Notes: a model not told the origin generated them from the sequence alone. Positions 44,036-53,519 are shown, counted from the first letter of the stretch. The stretch: 64,000 bases of DNA from JAAYOS01 sp050950785 (GCA_050950785.1 JBMNIG010000007.1:150092-214091); one strand, 5' to 3'. Numbers and translations are program-made.

Positions 44036-45265
44036 TCACTTCCACAGCGCTTCTGCTGCAAAATGCTCGAACATCTGGGGCCAGCAGAACCAGTCATGGC
44101 TTGCTGTTGTGAAGTAGGTTTGGAACGGTATATTATTTTCCTTGAGTGCACGGATCGTAGGCGGCACACCGATTTCTCTTTCGTTGTAAGCGATATCCTC
44201 TTCGGCGCAGCCTATCAGTAACTTGACATTTTTCAGATGAGGATCGTCCAGAGTGTAGCCTTCATGTCCCGGGGCCATTCCGCCGCTAAATGCACCATAA
44301 TAATCAAATACGCTGGCATGGTGCATATAAATGAAGAGTGTAGTCATGCTTCCCATGGATAAGCCACAGAATGCTCTCTTGTCCGGGGTGGTATATACCG
44401 GGAAGAGCTTCTCGATAAATGGTATTACACATTTGATCATATTCTGGGAGATCATCTCAAAGTCCCATTTATAGACGGAGTTGTTCATGGTAACAAGTAT
44501 GGCTTCTTCCGTCTTTCCTTCGGAAATCAGATTATCCATGATATTAGCTATACCGCCCTGGTGGAACCAGTCTGCCTCGTTGCCACCGCCACCATGGGAT
44601 ACATATATCGTGCGGTAAACCTTATCACGGCTGTAATTACTGGGGAGGTATACTCCCAATGAGCGTGTATCACCATTGATGTCTTTGTAAGATATGTATG
44701 AAACAGTGCCCGCCTTCTGGCGATCATTAATGGGCAACCATGAGTATTCCGTACAGTCACCAACAATTAGCTGAGAGTAGTGCTGGCTTCCGGTAACGGT
44801 GGGGATATCCGGAAGATTCTTTGGGTCGGCAACGATACTGCCCTTTTGCCCAGATCTAATTTTCTCAAAATGCTCTTTGATGTTCAGCAGGCCCTTAACC
44901 TGACCGTCTTTTGTATAGACATTGCAGAAAGCGCTTTCAAAACCTTCAAATTTCTCGCAATACTCGGGATTGATGACAAAACCGTAGGTATATAGACCGG
45001 CGGGAAGTTTGAGTGTAAGTTCATACTGTTTTGCATCTTCATTCCATGTCATATCTTCAACATAAGCGCCGCCGATGTTATCCATTCCGTCTTCATATTC
45101 ATAGTAGGTATATTTGCGGTCACAGTCAACCATGCCGGTCTCGTCGGTGTGGCCTGTCAGGTTGCTCTTGTAAAAAAGAAATTCTCCGCGTACGGCAACA
45201 CCCTTTACTTCACCGTCATAATCCTTCGGATCGAAAGTAATTTTTACGTCATAAAGTTTCTTCAT
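44036..45265 (-). CDS. enterochelin-esterase/feruloyl-esterase-like hydrolase
   Basis: 409 residues. N-terminal about 110 residues form an E-set/CBM48-like beta domain; the rest is an alpha/beta hydrolase of the putative esterase (Fes/XynZ) family. Markers: TIYVSHGGGGNEADW, CGLSMGSMTTLFIY with the nucleophile Ser in GLSMG, and the terminal SHDWFCW with the His. It probably frees hydroxycinnamate from plant cell-wall xylan. No signal peptide is obvious. GGGGAG precedes the ATG. Confidence 0.88.
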   Translation of the reverse strand: MKKLYDVKITFDPKDYDGEVKGVAVRGEFLFYKSNLTGHTDETGMVDCDRKYTYYEYEDGMDNIGGAYVEDMTWNEDAKQYELTLKLPAGLYTYGFVINPEYCEKFEGFESAFCNVYTKDGQVKGLLNIKEHFEKIRSGQKGSIVADPKNLPDIPTVTGSQHYSQLIVGDCTEYSWLPINDRQKAGTVSYISYKDINGDTRSLGVYLPSNYSRDKVYRTIYVSHGGGGNEADWFHQGGIANIMDNLISEGKTEEAILVTMNNSVYKWDFEMISQNMIKCVIPFIEKLFPVYTTPDKRAFCGLSMGSMTTLFIYMHHASVFDYYGAFSGGMAPGHEGYTLDDPHLKNVKLLIGCAEEDIAYNEREIGVPPTIRALKENNIPFQTYFTTASHDWFCWPQMFEHFAAEALWK

Positions 45266-45383
45266 GATTTTGCTCCCCTCTTTTGCTTATATGAAGTTTG
45301 GAATTAAGTACAAGTTTATCATAGACGATGGGATTCTGCAAAGGCAGTTTCCCGTTTGCTCATTATAAATCTATACTTAGATA

Positions 45384-45476
45384 TCAGCTAATCGTTGAAC
45401 GTACTAACCTCAAATATTCTCTCAGGTCATTTACTGCATTTCTGTGCTCTGGGGTAATTTCCACGATTTTTACCAT
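45384..45476 (-). pseudogene. 30-residue 5' remnant with a good ribosome binding site
   Basis: GGGAGGGGG lies 8-9 bases before an ATG encoding MVKIVEITPEHRNAVNDLREY and a stop nine residues later. The start resembles the first strand and helix of GNAT acetyltransferases, which begin similarly. I infer a truncated gene. Confidence 0.35.
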
Positions 45477-45513
45477 TGTTCAGCCCCCTCCCTATACGGG
45501 ATGTCCTATACTA

Positions 45514-45843
45514 TCAGTGTTTTCCGTCTATCCTGCATGCTGGATAATAATCATCGTCATCCAGACCTTTCGACATAATATCCGGATACCGCTCTCTATG
45601 CTTCTTTAGCCATGCGTTTGCGTATGAACAACTGGCAGAAGCTTTAAGGCCATGCTCTAGCAGATATTTCGCAACGACCTCCATCATTGAACCGGCAACG
45701 CCCTGACCTCTAAGGGCCGGATTTACATATGTGTGATCGATGTCGACCTCTCCATTGCCTTTGTTGACAAAAGTAGTCTCAGCCAGCAATTCATTATTCT
45801 CATCGACGCTGTATATACGGCCGCTTTCATATTTCCATTCCAT
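45514..45843 (-). CDS. small GNAT-family N-acetyltransferase (YjdJ-like)
   Basis: 109 residues. The compact fold has TYVNPALRGQGVAGSMMEVVA (residues about 38-58) with the acetyl-CoA loop RGQGVAG, and the C-terminal CSYANAWLKKHRERYPDI, typical of the YjdJ-type. AGGAGG precedes the ATG. Substrate is unknown. Confidence 0.88.
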   Translation of the reverse strand: MEWKYESGRIYSVDENNELLAETTFVNKGNGEVDIDHTYVNPALRGQGVAGSMMEVVAKYLLEHGLKASASCSYANAWLKKHRERYPDIMSKGLDDDDYYPACRIDGKH

Positions 45844-46255
45844 AGTTGACCTCCTGGTTCTTAAATATTTAGCATTTAGACTCAGCGAAATAAGTTAAGT
45901 TAGATACGAAAATCTAATAGTATGATAACATGGTAAGAACATTATATAATTTGCCATTATAATATAATCCCAGTTCTCATTATATAGTGTTGAATGCTGA
46001 AATGGAATAATGCATCAGAAATAAACTTTATCACGTAATTAGACATTTACAAAAATTGCTAATAAGAGCATAATATATATACAGTAATCAAGTAGATATT
46101 TATCAAACATGCCAATGTATTTTAGATGAATTATGTTAAATGCCACTACCACTCCAGTGAAACAGCAGTCAACATCCGGAACCTTTTCGAAGTGTTAGCG
46201 CTATTTAGGGATGACCTTGTAATCATTCTATTGAAAGGTCTTGAGGTGAATTTAT
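45844..46255. other. intergenic region between divergent genes
   Basis: About 410 A/T-rich bases. One good plus-strand promoter is visible, TTTACA (46046-46051), 17 bases, CATAAT (46069-46074), giving a roughly 170-base leader for the surface protein. No RNA structure or gene stands out. Confidence 0.4.
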
Positions 46256-47416
46256 ATGAAACGTAGCACAGTAGGTTCTATTGTAGGAGCAATAGTGTTT
46301 TTGGTTGTGTTAAGCGGTGTCATATTATTCAGTACTGCGTTGAGTCGTTCATTTACGAATGCCGGTGCATATAGCCAGTTCGAGGCCTTGGCTGAAGGTG
46401 CGGTTATACTGGATGCGGGTACACTTGATGAAGAATATGATACGCCTTATGAGGATGCTATTGGGATGCCGGACGATGGATCTGATGAGGATCCAAAAAC
46501 GGATTCGGAACAAGAAGAGGAGCAGGGTTGTGAGGAGCCCAAAACTGACCTCAATGAGTCGATATCCGACGAGGCAACTGACCAGCCGATAGACGAGCCG
46601 ATGGATGAGTCCGCGGATGAGCAAACGGATGAACTCGCGGAAGAGCCCAAGAGGGAAGAGGCAGACGGGTCAAATGATTCGCCTGCACAGGATGATATAC
46701 CCGGACCAAGGCAGTATCCCCCTGAAAATGACGGTGATTTTTACTTTGCATTTTTTGATATTCGAACCGAAAACGATGTAAAGGCACAGGTTGAAGGGTT
46801 GATCTTAAGATTTGCAGGATCTATTGACTCTATCGATCCTGCGCTGCTGACGGATGTCGTTCTGACAAATGACGGCGTTGCTGTTGAAACTAGTTTGTCC
46901 CTGACCGCCAGGAAAGATCAGTATCAATTCCAATATAGGGATATTACCGATTTCTATTTTGCTTTCAATGATGATGTCGTCGAGCCGGGTATTTATGGTT
47001 TGACAGGCAGGTATAACGGTGAATGGTTCAAGGTATACAATAAAATTATTGAAGAATCAATCAGCGATACGCCGGCAGATCCGTCCGAACTTAAAAATGT
47101 AGGTTGGTGTTTCTATCCCGGAAGAGATGAAAAACCGATAAGAGTCTCCGAGTTAGTTTTCGCATTTGATGGAAAGCAAAATAAGTTTTATCAGGATGAT
47201 CTGACCGAGTTGGTCATAACGAGGAATGGTGAAGAGGTCCCATTTTCATTCATGGATCATGTTTTCAGATATTTCGAGTACAGCGAGTGGAGCAATTCGG
47301 GAGATACCAGCTTTAATCTTGTTTTGAATCAAGAGTTCACTGAGTCCGGTACGTATGTGGCCAAAGGAGTATATAGGGGTGTTCCATTTACCTCTATGGA
47401 AATTACGATACCGTAA
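46256..47416 (+). CDS. membrane-anchored protein with acidic linker and two beta domains
   Basis: 386 residues. One N-terminal hydrophobic segment (residues about 8-30) serves as signal anchor, followed by about 120 acidic residues with repeats of DEPxDES type (residues about 60-160). The C-terminal half has two related domains, each starting with a FYFAF- or CFYPGR-like strand and containing a VLTNDGVAVE / VITRNGEEVP segment, so a tandem duplication. No family recognised. It is probably displayed on the cell surface. Ribosome binding site TGAGGTGA. Confidence 0.7.
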   Translation: MKRSTVGSIVGAIVFLVVLSGVILFSTALSRSFTNAGAYSQFEALAEGAVILDAGTLDEEYDTPYEDAIGMPDDGSDEDPKTDSEQEEEQGCEEPKTDLNESISDEATDQPIDEPMDESADEQTDELAEEPKREEADGSNDSPAQDDIPGPRQYPPENDGDFYFAFFDIRTENDVKAQVEGLILRFAGSIDSIDPALLTDVVLTNDGVAVETSLSLTARKDQYQFQYRDITDFYFAFNDDVVEPGIYGLTGRYNGEWFKVYNKIIEESISDTPADPSELKNVGWCFYPGRDEKPIRVSELVFAFDGKQNKFYQDDLTELVITRNGEEVPFSFMDHVFRYFEYSEWSNSGDTSFNLVLNQEFTESGTYVAKGVYRGVPFTSMEITIP

Positions 47417-47468
47417 TCGTCGTAATTAAAGCATACTAGCATAAACCAACCCCATTATCGATAACAAA

Positions 47469-47626
47469 AGATAACCCGTACTTTTTGGTACGGGTATCAT
47501 TTATCTATACTACATAAAGAGTGCATAAACATTTCCTGCAGTGAGATAAATGTAGGTCAGCAAACGCTAGTATAACGAAGGATTTGATATTAAACCATAC
47601 GATCAATATTTGGGGTAAAAGGTATC
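47469..47626 (+). repeat. 157-bp intergenic repeat, copy A
   Basis: The stretch from AGATAACCCGTAC to AAGGTATCA recurs at 50990-51145 with few substitutions and small indels. It contains a terminator (ACCCGTAC...GTACGGGT) and a TATAAC box after GCAAACGCTAG. Here it lies before the carboxylesterase; copy B is before a GNAT gene. Confidence 0.88.
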
Positions 47627-47648
47627 ATCAATTCTCTTACAATTTTAA

Positions 47649-47707
47649 TTGACATCTCGCAATAATGCAGTACAATTATAATTGTCAAACGTTTTCATTG
47701 CGAAAAA
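47649..47707 (+). promoter_or_regulatory. promoter and operator-like site of the second esterase copy
   Basis: TTGACA (47649-47654), 16 bases, TACAAT (47671-47676), then TGTCAAACGTTTTCA (47693-47707). Same arrangement as for the paralogue at 5977-6028. Confidence 0.65.
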
Positions 47708-47740
47708 CATTGCAAAAAACATGGAGAAGGGTAGGATTAT

Positions 47741-49273
47741 ATGAATCAATTTGTTTTTGATCCCATTAAGCCGGTTGTCGACACGAAATTCGGTAAGCTT
47801 CGCGGCGTGACCTATGGCGACGTGAATATTTTCATGGGTGTCAAGTATGCGGAGGCGAAACGCTTCCATATGCCGGTAGAGCAGCAGTCCTGGGAAGGAG
47901 TTAAGAACGCCTATACATATGGACCCATCTCGATGCAAATGATGCCTCCCAACCCGCCCCCTTATTACAGAGGTCTACATATGCTGCAAAAGCAAAGTGA
48001 AGACTGCCAGAACCTGAACATCTGGGCGCCGAAAACCATGAATGGAGAAAAGAAACCGGTACTCGTATGGATGCACGGCGGCGGGTACTTTGCGGGCAGC
48101 GCTCTTGAAGAGTACTCGTTTGACGGCTTCAATTTGGCGCATTATGGCGATATTGTTTTCGTTTCCGTCAACCATCGCCTGAACATCTTGGGGCATCTGA
48201 ATCTGGCAGACTACGGCGAGGAGTTCAAGAACTCCGTGAATGTCGGTATAGCGGACCTAGTTGCCGCTCTTAAATGGATCCATGAGAATATTGCAGCATT
48301 CGGTGGTGATCCTGAGAATGTGACTATCATCGGCCATTCCGGCGGCGGAAAAGTACAATGTATGTACCAAATCGAGGAGGCTGCACCTTACTTCCAGCGC
48401 GGTATTGTTCTGAGCGGTGCCGGCGGAATGGGAGGCTCGGATGAGGACAGCCGGAAGGGCGCGAAAGCCATTCTCGACGAGCTCGGCATCACAAAGGATA
48501 ACATTGACAAGCTGTATGAGGTATCTTACAACGAATTAGCCGGTGCATACAGAAAGGTTGCACGTCCACTGGCCGAGGCCGGTGTCCGTCTGGGCTGGAG
48601 TCCGATAGCTGATGATTATTTCCCAGGTTTTCCGGGTGATGTCGGCTTCATGCCCTGGTCCAAAGATAAGCCCATCATTTACGGTACGACGCTTGGCGAA
48701 TTCTCGAATGTGAACCTCACTGCCGAGGAGAAGGAAGCAATGACAGAGGCTGACAAAATAGCATTCCTCAAGGATAGATACGGCGAAGGTGCGGACCGCA
48801 TGATGGAGCTATTCAGAAAGGCTTATCCGAAGCACGATATTCTTGATCTCGCATATATGGATTCCATGTTCCGCATCCCAACCATGAAGGCAGCGTTGAG
48901 GCATGCTGAGGCCGGCAACAATAACACCTATGTTTTCATTGCTGCCTACACTACGCCAGAGGACGGCTGGATACCGGTGTGGCACGGCGGTGAAGTCTGC
49001 TACATCTTCATGAATGAGGATAGAGTGTTTGTGCTGAACGAAGCAATCTATGGTCAAAAGTTTGCGAATATCTTCAGTACCATGACGCTGAACATTGTCA
49101 AATACGGTGATCCGAATAACAAGTATCTGCCGGAGTGGAAGCCTCTCACGACAGACCACCATTATACGATGGTCATCGACCGCGAATGTGAACTGCGTGA
49201 GGCATTCGACGAGGAACTGGTTGAGCTTCATAAAAAGTATAGCCCCAGACCAACGTTTGGGCCCAGGCTGTAA
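47741..49273 (+). CDS. type-B carboxylesterase, paralogue of the one at 4409
   Basis: 510 residues, cytoplasmic. HGGGYFAGS, the elbow GHSGGG with Ser200, and WHGGEVCYIF match the paralogue almost residue for residue; differences cluster just after the nucleophile (LSGAGGMGG) and at the C-terminus. Close similarity of coding and upstream sequence suggests recent duplication or repeated transfer. Likely the same substrate class with some divergence. Ribosome binding site GAGAAGGG. Confidence 0.92.
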   Translation: MNQFVFDPIKPVVDTKFGKLRGVTYGDVNIFMGVKYAEAKRFHMPVEQQSWEGVKNAYTYGPISMQMMPPNPPPYYRGLHMLQKQSEDCQNLNIWAPKTMNGEKKPVLVWMHGGGYFAGSALEEYSFDGFNLAHYGDIVFVSVNHRLNILGHLNLADYGEEFKNSVNVGIADLVAALKWIHENIAAFGGDPENVTIIGHSGGGKVQCMYQIEEAAPYFQRGIVLSGAGGMGGSDEDSRKGAKAILDELGITKDNIDKLYEVSYNELAGAYRKVARPLAEAGVRLGWSPIADDYFPGFPGDVGFMPWSKDKPIIYGTTLGEFSNVNLTAEEKEAMTEADKIAFLKDRYGEGADRMMELFRKAYPKHDILDLAYMDSMFRIPTMKAALRHAEAGNNNTYVFIAAYTTPEDGWIPVWHGGEVCYIFMNEDRVFVLNEAIYGQKFANIFSTMTLNIVKYGDPNNKYLPEWKPLTTDHHYTMVIDRECELREAFDEELVELHKKYSPRPTFGPRL

Positions 49274-49304
49274 GCATAGGAAAATCTATCAAACTGGATT
49301 AATC

Positions 49305-49338
49305 AATAAGAGCCAGTCCACTAGGGCTGGCTCTTATT
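49305..49338. terminator. terminator after the second esterase copy
   Basis: 14-15 bp stem AATAAGAGCCAG / CTGGCTCTTATT with loop TCCACTAGGG. Confidence 0.8.
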
Positions 49339-49384
49339 GCCGCTTATCGATCGGCACTACTCCTTCCGGTTGAAGATAAGCGCT

Positions 49385-49609
49385 TCAGCCGCGGCCGACG
49401 AACACGTCCACATCCTTCAGTGTAAAACCTTTTCGTTTCAAAATGTTCAAGACCACCTGCTTACGAAAGGGGACCTGGCCGTTAACCGAGGTGTACTGCG
49501 GCAGGACAGGCGCGTCATGAAACTCGCTTTCCTCAAAAAGCAAAGTATCGTCATCAAACAAGCTGACTTTTGTGGAGGTAGAGCCTGGATTGATAACAAG
49601 TATTTTCAT
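49385..49609 (-). pseudogene. butyrate kinase fragment (N-terminal 74 residues)
   Basis: The frame begins MKILVINPGSTSTKVSLFDD, the phosphate-binding start of butyrate/acetate-type acyl kinases, and reaches DVFVGRG before a stop. A full enzyme has about 355 residues; nothing further is present toward 49340. AGAAGGG precedes the ATG. It is a truncated relic of butyrate metabolism. Confidence 0.8.
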
Positions 49610-49895
49610 TTCAAACCCTTCTATTAAGTATCGTATACTATTTATTTGAACATATATTTATAAAATGGTGTAAAAATTATCGAATTTTTGGTATTATGTT
49701 ATTATAAATAGAAAGGGGAAGGATCGAAAGGATGAAGCAGGCCACTGAAGTTTTTGAGAGACCCTCGTAGCGGACATGCAGTATGTTCTTTACAGGGTTC
49801 GTCCCTTGATATCATATTCCAGGCATAGTAAACTTAAATACATATTAGCAGTTGATTTTAAGTAAAGTTGATTTTAATAAAGGAAGACGAAAAAA
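49610..49895. other. intergenic region with a 12-codon frame
   Basis: A/T-rich promoter-like sequence followed by AAAGGGGAAGG and a minimal frame at 49732-49770 (MKQATEVFERPS). The frame may be the start of a lost gene or a leader; it carries no obvious codon bias. No terminator follows it. Confidence 0.3.
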
Positions 49896-50942
49896 ATGGC
49901 AGTTGTTACGATTGTGGGCGCGGGGATGATGGGCTCCGCCCTTGCATTTCCGGCAAGAGAGAATAATAACGAGGTAAGGCTGGTCGGAACGCCGCTGGAC
50001 AGGGAGATCATTGAAATCAGCGAGCGTACCGGGCGCCATCCGAAGTTTACAAAGGATTTCCCAGCAGGAGTAAAATACTATCAAATCGAGCGGCTCAGGG
50101 AGGCTCTCACCGGTGCTGATATGGTTATCGGTGGAGTGAACAGCTTTGGTGTAGACTGGTTCGGAGAATATGTTCTGCCCGAAATTCCACCTCATATACC
50201 AGTTCTCAGTGTTACGAAGGGACTCTACGATACCGAGGGCGGAAAGCTACTCTCATATCCGGAAATTTGGGAAAGCAGGCTTGAAAAAGCAGGGATCCAT
50301 CGTTCGGTTAACGCAATCGGAGGGCCCTGCACAAGTTATGAGTTGGTGGCACACGACCAGACAGAAGTTGTTTTTTGCGGAAAAGACCTCAAAGTGCTGG
50401 GAAAAATGCGAAAAATCATGGCAACGGACTATTATCATATCAGCCTGTCGACTGATGTCAGAGGGATAGAGAGTGCAGTGGCACTAAAAAACGCATATGC
50501 ACTCGCAGTTGCTTTGGCCATCGGAGTAAATCAGAAAGAATTCGGAATCGATAGCGAATTGCATTTCAATTCTCAGGCTGCGGTTTTCGGACAGGGTGTT
50601 AAAGAAATGCATAAACTCCTTGACTTTCTGGGCGCGGCCAGCATTGAAAGTCTCTATGTCGGTGTCGGCGACTTATATGTAACCATTAACGGCGGCAGAA
50701 CACGTCTTCTGGGCATTCTGCTTGGCAGGGGAGACGATATAGACACGGCAAAGGAAAAGCTGAGCGGCGTTACACTTGAATCTCTTGTTGTTACAGAACG
50801 TGTCGCCCGTGCGGTTATAAAGAATGCAGAAAAAGGTGTTCTGGATATCTCGGATTTTCCGCTATTGATGCATATCAATGAAATTCTTACCGAGAAACGA
50901 CCGGTCAATATTCCTTGGGAAAAGTTTACTTATATAAAATGA
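49896..50942 (+). CDS. NAD-dependent glycerol-3-phosphate dehydrogenase-like protein
   Basis: 348 residues. N-terminal Rossmann VTIVGAGMMGSALAFPA (residues 4-20), LSVTKGL (about 108-114), and the C-terminal helical domain with ALKNAYALAVALAIG holding the expected Lys, plus GDLYVTINGGRTR. It resembles GpsA, which reduces dihydroxyacetone phosphate for lipids, but the NAD loop (GAGMMG rather than GAGAWG) marks it as a divergent member, so substrate could differ. Ribosome binding site AAAGGAAG. Confidence 0.8.
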   Translation: MAVVTIVGAGMMGSALAFPARENNNEVRLVGTPLDREIIEISERTGRHPKFTKDFPAGVKYYQIERLREALTGADMVIGGVNSFGVDWFGEYVLPEIPPHIPVLSVTKGLYDTEGGKLLSYPEIWESRLEKAGIHRSVNAIGGPCTSYELVAHDQTEVVFCGKDLKVLGKMRKIMATDYYHISLSTDVRGIESAVALKNAYALAVALAIGVNQKEFGIDSELHFNSQAAVFGQGVKEMHKLLDFLGAASIESLYVGVGDLYVTINGGRTRLLGILLGRGDDIDTAKEKLSGVTLESLVVTERVARAVIKNAEKGVLDISDFPLLMHINEILTEKRPVNIPWEKFTYIK

Positions 50943-50989
50943 ATGTTGAGGCCCATTTTACTTGAACCCCAACATTCATTATAGAACCA

Positions 50990-51145
50990 AGATAACCCGT
51001 ACTTTTGGTACGGGTATCATTTATCTATACTACATTAAGAGTGCATAAACATTTCCTGCAGTGCAATGAATGTAGGTCAGCAAACGCTAGTATAACGAAG
51101 AATTTAATATTAAACTATACGATCATTTGGGAAAGAAGGTATTAT
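50990..51145 (+). repeat. 157-bp intergenic repeat, copy B
   Basis: See copy A at 47469. Here the terminator serves the GpsA-like gene and the downstream half reaches the ribosome binding site of the GNAT gene, so the repeat may bring its promoter. Confidence 0.88.
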
Positions 51146-51146
51146 A

Positions 51147-51707
51147 ATGGAACACAAAGGCACGGTTACACTCGAAACTGAAAGACTCGTCTTAAGACGT
51201 TTTACAAACGACGATGCTGATGCGATGTTTCGAAATTGGGCAGACGATCCTGAGGTAACGAAATATTTGACTTGGCCCACGCATTCGGATGTTTCGGTTT
51301 CCAAATTCGTTATTGATAGCTGGGTAAAGGAATATGAAAAACTTAACTACTATAGTTGGGCAATCGTACTTAAAGAGATCAATGAACCGATTGGGAGCAT
51401 ATCCGTGGTGAAAATGGATGAAAACATAAATAAAGTTGAAGTGGGATATTGCATCGGACGAAAGTGGTGGCGACAGGGTTATACGTCTGAGGCTCTGGCT
51501 GAGTTGATCAGGTTTTTCTTCAAAGAAGTGGGAGTGAATCGAATCGAAGCCATGCATGACGTACAAAACCCCAATTCGGGCAAAGTGATGCAGAAATGCG
51601 GCATGAAGTATGAGGGAACCATGCGTCAAGGTGGGAAAAACAACCAGGGTCTGTGCGATGTCGCTATTTATGCCATCCTTGCGGATGACTACTGTTTTTC
51701 TACATAA
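51147..51707 (+). CDS. GNAT acetyltransferase (RimJ/RimL-like)
   Basis: 186 residues. LETERLVLRRFTNDDADAMF at the N-terminus, the acetyl-CoA loop GYCIGRKWWRQGYTSEALAEL (about 104-124), and NSGKVMQKCGMKYEG near the C-terminus. It probably acetylates protein N-termini or a small amine. AGAAGGT precedes the ATG. It is a distant relative of the protein encoded at 32694. Confidence 0.9.
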   Translation: MEHKGTVTLETERLVLRRFTNDDADAMFRNWADDPEVTKYLTWPTHSDVSVSKFVIDSWVKEYEKLNYYSWAIVLKEINEPIGSISVVKMDENINKVEVGYCIGRKWWRQGYTSEALAELIRFFFKEVGVNRIEAMHDVQNPNSGKVMQKCGMKYEGTMRQGGKNNQGLCDVAIYAILADDYCFST

Positions 51708-51783
51708 AACGCAGCCTTCTCAATTAGATTGCATATGATGTATTGGAGTATGCAATTGATTATTAATAGAGAGGTGCATGTAT

Positions 51784-52257
51784 TTGAAAAGCATACTTAA
51801 GTCATTTAGCTTTATTCTCTTGGCGGTGATGATTGTGGCAGCCTTTCTGACAGGATGCGATTTAATATATAAAAAAGAACCTGTGACATTGTATGCTACA
51901 AATCCGGGAGGTAATGAAGTAACAACATTCTCAATCGTCAACCCTGATGCTACACTTACCACTCCGTTTACTATTCCTGACAATAGGGTCTTCGTTGTAA
52001 CGGATATGGATATTTCCTTTGCAGACGCAGCCCCAAACGCAGCTGTATATGTGCAGCTCCTCATGTTTGGCGGGGATACTTTGGCACCATTCCAAGATAC
52101 TACCTTAGCCGATGCCGGTGGAGAGGGAGGTTTGCACGCCAGCCTGGTTACAGGAGTCGAGATCGGACCAAATACTTTATTCGGAGTTCGTGCAACTTCG
52201 GGTGCAGGTTTGAATCCTGGTGGAGTTGTTGTCTCCTTGCATGGGTATTTGAAATAA
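51784..52257 (+). CDS. small lipoprotein of unknown function
   Basis: 157 residues from a TTG start 7 bases after GAGAGGTG; an ATG two codons earlier is too close to that site. Lipobox FLTGC (Cys near 25) after a hydrophobic stretch, then a beta-rich part with VTLYATNPGGNEV and a Gly-rich end (GGEGG, GAGLNPGGVVV). No family recognised. Exported and lipid-anchored. Confidence 0.7.
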   Translation: MKSILKSFSFILLAVMIVAAFLTGCDLIYKKEPVTLYATNPGGNEVTTFSIVNPDATLTTPFTIPDNRVFVVTDMDISFADAAPNAAVYVQLLMFGGDTLAPFQDTTLADAGGEGGLHASLVTGVEIGPNTLFGVRATSGAGLNPGGVVVSLHGYLK

Positions 52258-52286
52258 TGGTCATATAAACCTATAAATGCTTTAAT

Positions 52287-52318
52287 AATGCCGTTGCATA
52301 TAATACTGCAGCGGCATT
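52287..52318 (+). terminator. terminator after the small lipoprotein gene
   Basis: AATGCCG...CGGCATT stem reinforced by TGCA/TGCA, followed by TTTAATTG. Confidence 0.65.
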
Positions 52319-52483
52319 TTAATTGAATTTATTGCCAAATAATGATAAACTGAGGTTGATTTCAAAGTGATGATAACTTTACAGAAGTGTTAAATACAAC
52401 TTGATTTCTAATAAAAACCATTTCATGTTTGAGGAAAAATAAATATAAGTGGGAAGTCCATACCCCCTGGAGTAAGATAAAAA

Positions 52484-52827
52484 ATGACCGATAAGACGGA
52501 CACCATTTCAGAACTGAAAAAACATATACGGATTTTTTCGATGCACGGGGTTGGCGAAAAGACCAAAACGCCAAAGATCTTGTAATGGCTCTGACCGTTG
52601 AAGCGGCCGAGCTCGCCGAAATCTTCATGTGGCTGCATTCAGACGAAGCCGACAGCATTAAGGAAAGCGTTGAAGAATATGAGCATTTGCAGGAGGAACT
52701 TGCCGATGTTTTCTGGTATATTTGTCGGTTGTGTGAACATTTTGATGTGGACTTGGCAAAGGCTGTAGAAAAGAAGACTGTAAAGAACGCAATGAAATAC
52801 CCGGTGCAGGACCAAAGGCAGAATTAA
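52484..52827 (+). pseudogene. frameshifted MazG-like gene, paralogue of the one at 25078
   Basis: The ATG opens MTDKTDTISELKKHI, then a one-base deletion near 52530 breaks the frame. After the shift the protein continues DARGWRKDQNAKDLVMALTVE and runs to the normal end (ELADVFWYICRLCEH, KNAMKYP). Compared with the intact copy it differs by about one residue in seven. One indel is the only lesion seen, so inactivation is recent. Confidence 0.8.
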
Positions 52828-53378
52828 AGCGATACAAACATCGGTTCATGACATATTGAAGGAAGTATCTTATTTAGAAGATCATCTGTCGCGATTTTCA
52901 AACTTGATGTATTGACACAGGGATGACATCCGATAAACGGCTTTGATATTACATCTCTGTCGATCAGCAACTGTACACGGTTTTCCTTATCATTCATAAG
53001 TCCAAGAACGCTGACCGACCCGGGTGAAATGTCCAAAAACTCTTGCATATATATCTCGTCTGCAAAGGACAGCCGTGCGGAACCGATCTGTGCGGACAGA
53101 TCCTTGGTTTTAAAAGGCTTGGGGCCGGGCATCATTAGGAGATAAAAATTTGTTTTTTGGCGATTGCATAGGAAAAGGTTCTTGCAGATTTCGATACCGA
53201 GAAGCGCTTCCACCTCTTGACAAGCTTCGATTGAAGGTGTTGGAGCATGGTCGACGCGTGTGTACGACACACCAAGGCGGTCAAGAAGGTCATATGTTGC
53301 GATTTCCACCGGCATACGACCCTGACAGTTATCAGGACGTCCGGAGTAGAGCACAGGATCGATGTAAAAATCAGACAT
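52824..53378 (-). CDS. YbaK/ProX-type aminoacyl-tRNA deacylase (PrdX-like)
   Basis: 184 residues from the ATG at 53378, 6 bases after AAAGGAG; an upstream ATG is not supported. Features: YTRVDHAPTPSIEACQE (about 42-58), CKNLFLCNRQKTNFYLLMMPG with the conserved Lys, LSFADEIYMQEFL and SVSVLGLMND. These proteins hydrolyse mischarged tRNA such as Ala-tRNA-Pro. PrdX is common in Clostridia. It converges with the frameshifted MazG-like gene, overlapping by 4 bases. Confidence 0.88.
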   Translation of the reverse strand: MSDFYIDPVLYSGRPDNCQGRMPVEIATYDLLDRLGVSYTRVDHAPTPSIEACQEVEALLGIEICKNLFLCNRQKTNFYLLMMPGPKPFKTKDLSAQIGSARLSFADEIYMQEFLDISPGSVSVLGLMNDKENRVQLLIDRDVISKPFIGCHPCVNTSSLKIATDDLLNKILPSICHEPMFVSL

Positions 53379-53519
53379 GGAATTCTCCTTTGATTCTAAA
53401 GTGGGAAACAAAGCGTCGTAAATTCCTTACCTTTACATAGTTTAGGACAAGAGTAGTTTAAGGTCAATATTATAGCCGGACAATAGTTCTTACTACGCCG
53501 AAAATCATCGGATCATCGG

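Noticed and set aside
48809..49231. 140-codon minus-strand frame
   Set aside because: Antisense shadow of the carboxylesterase at 47741.
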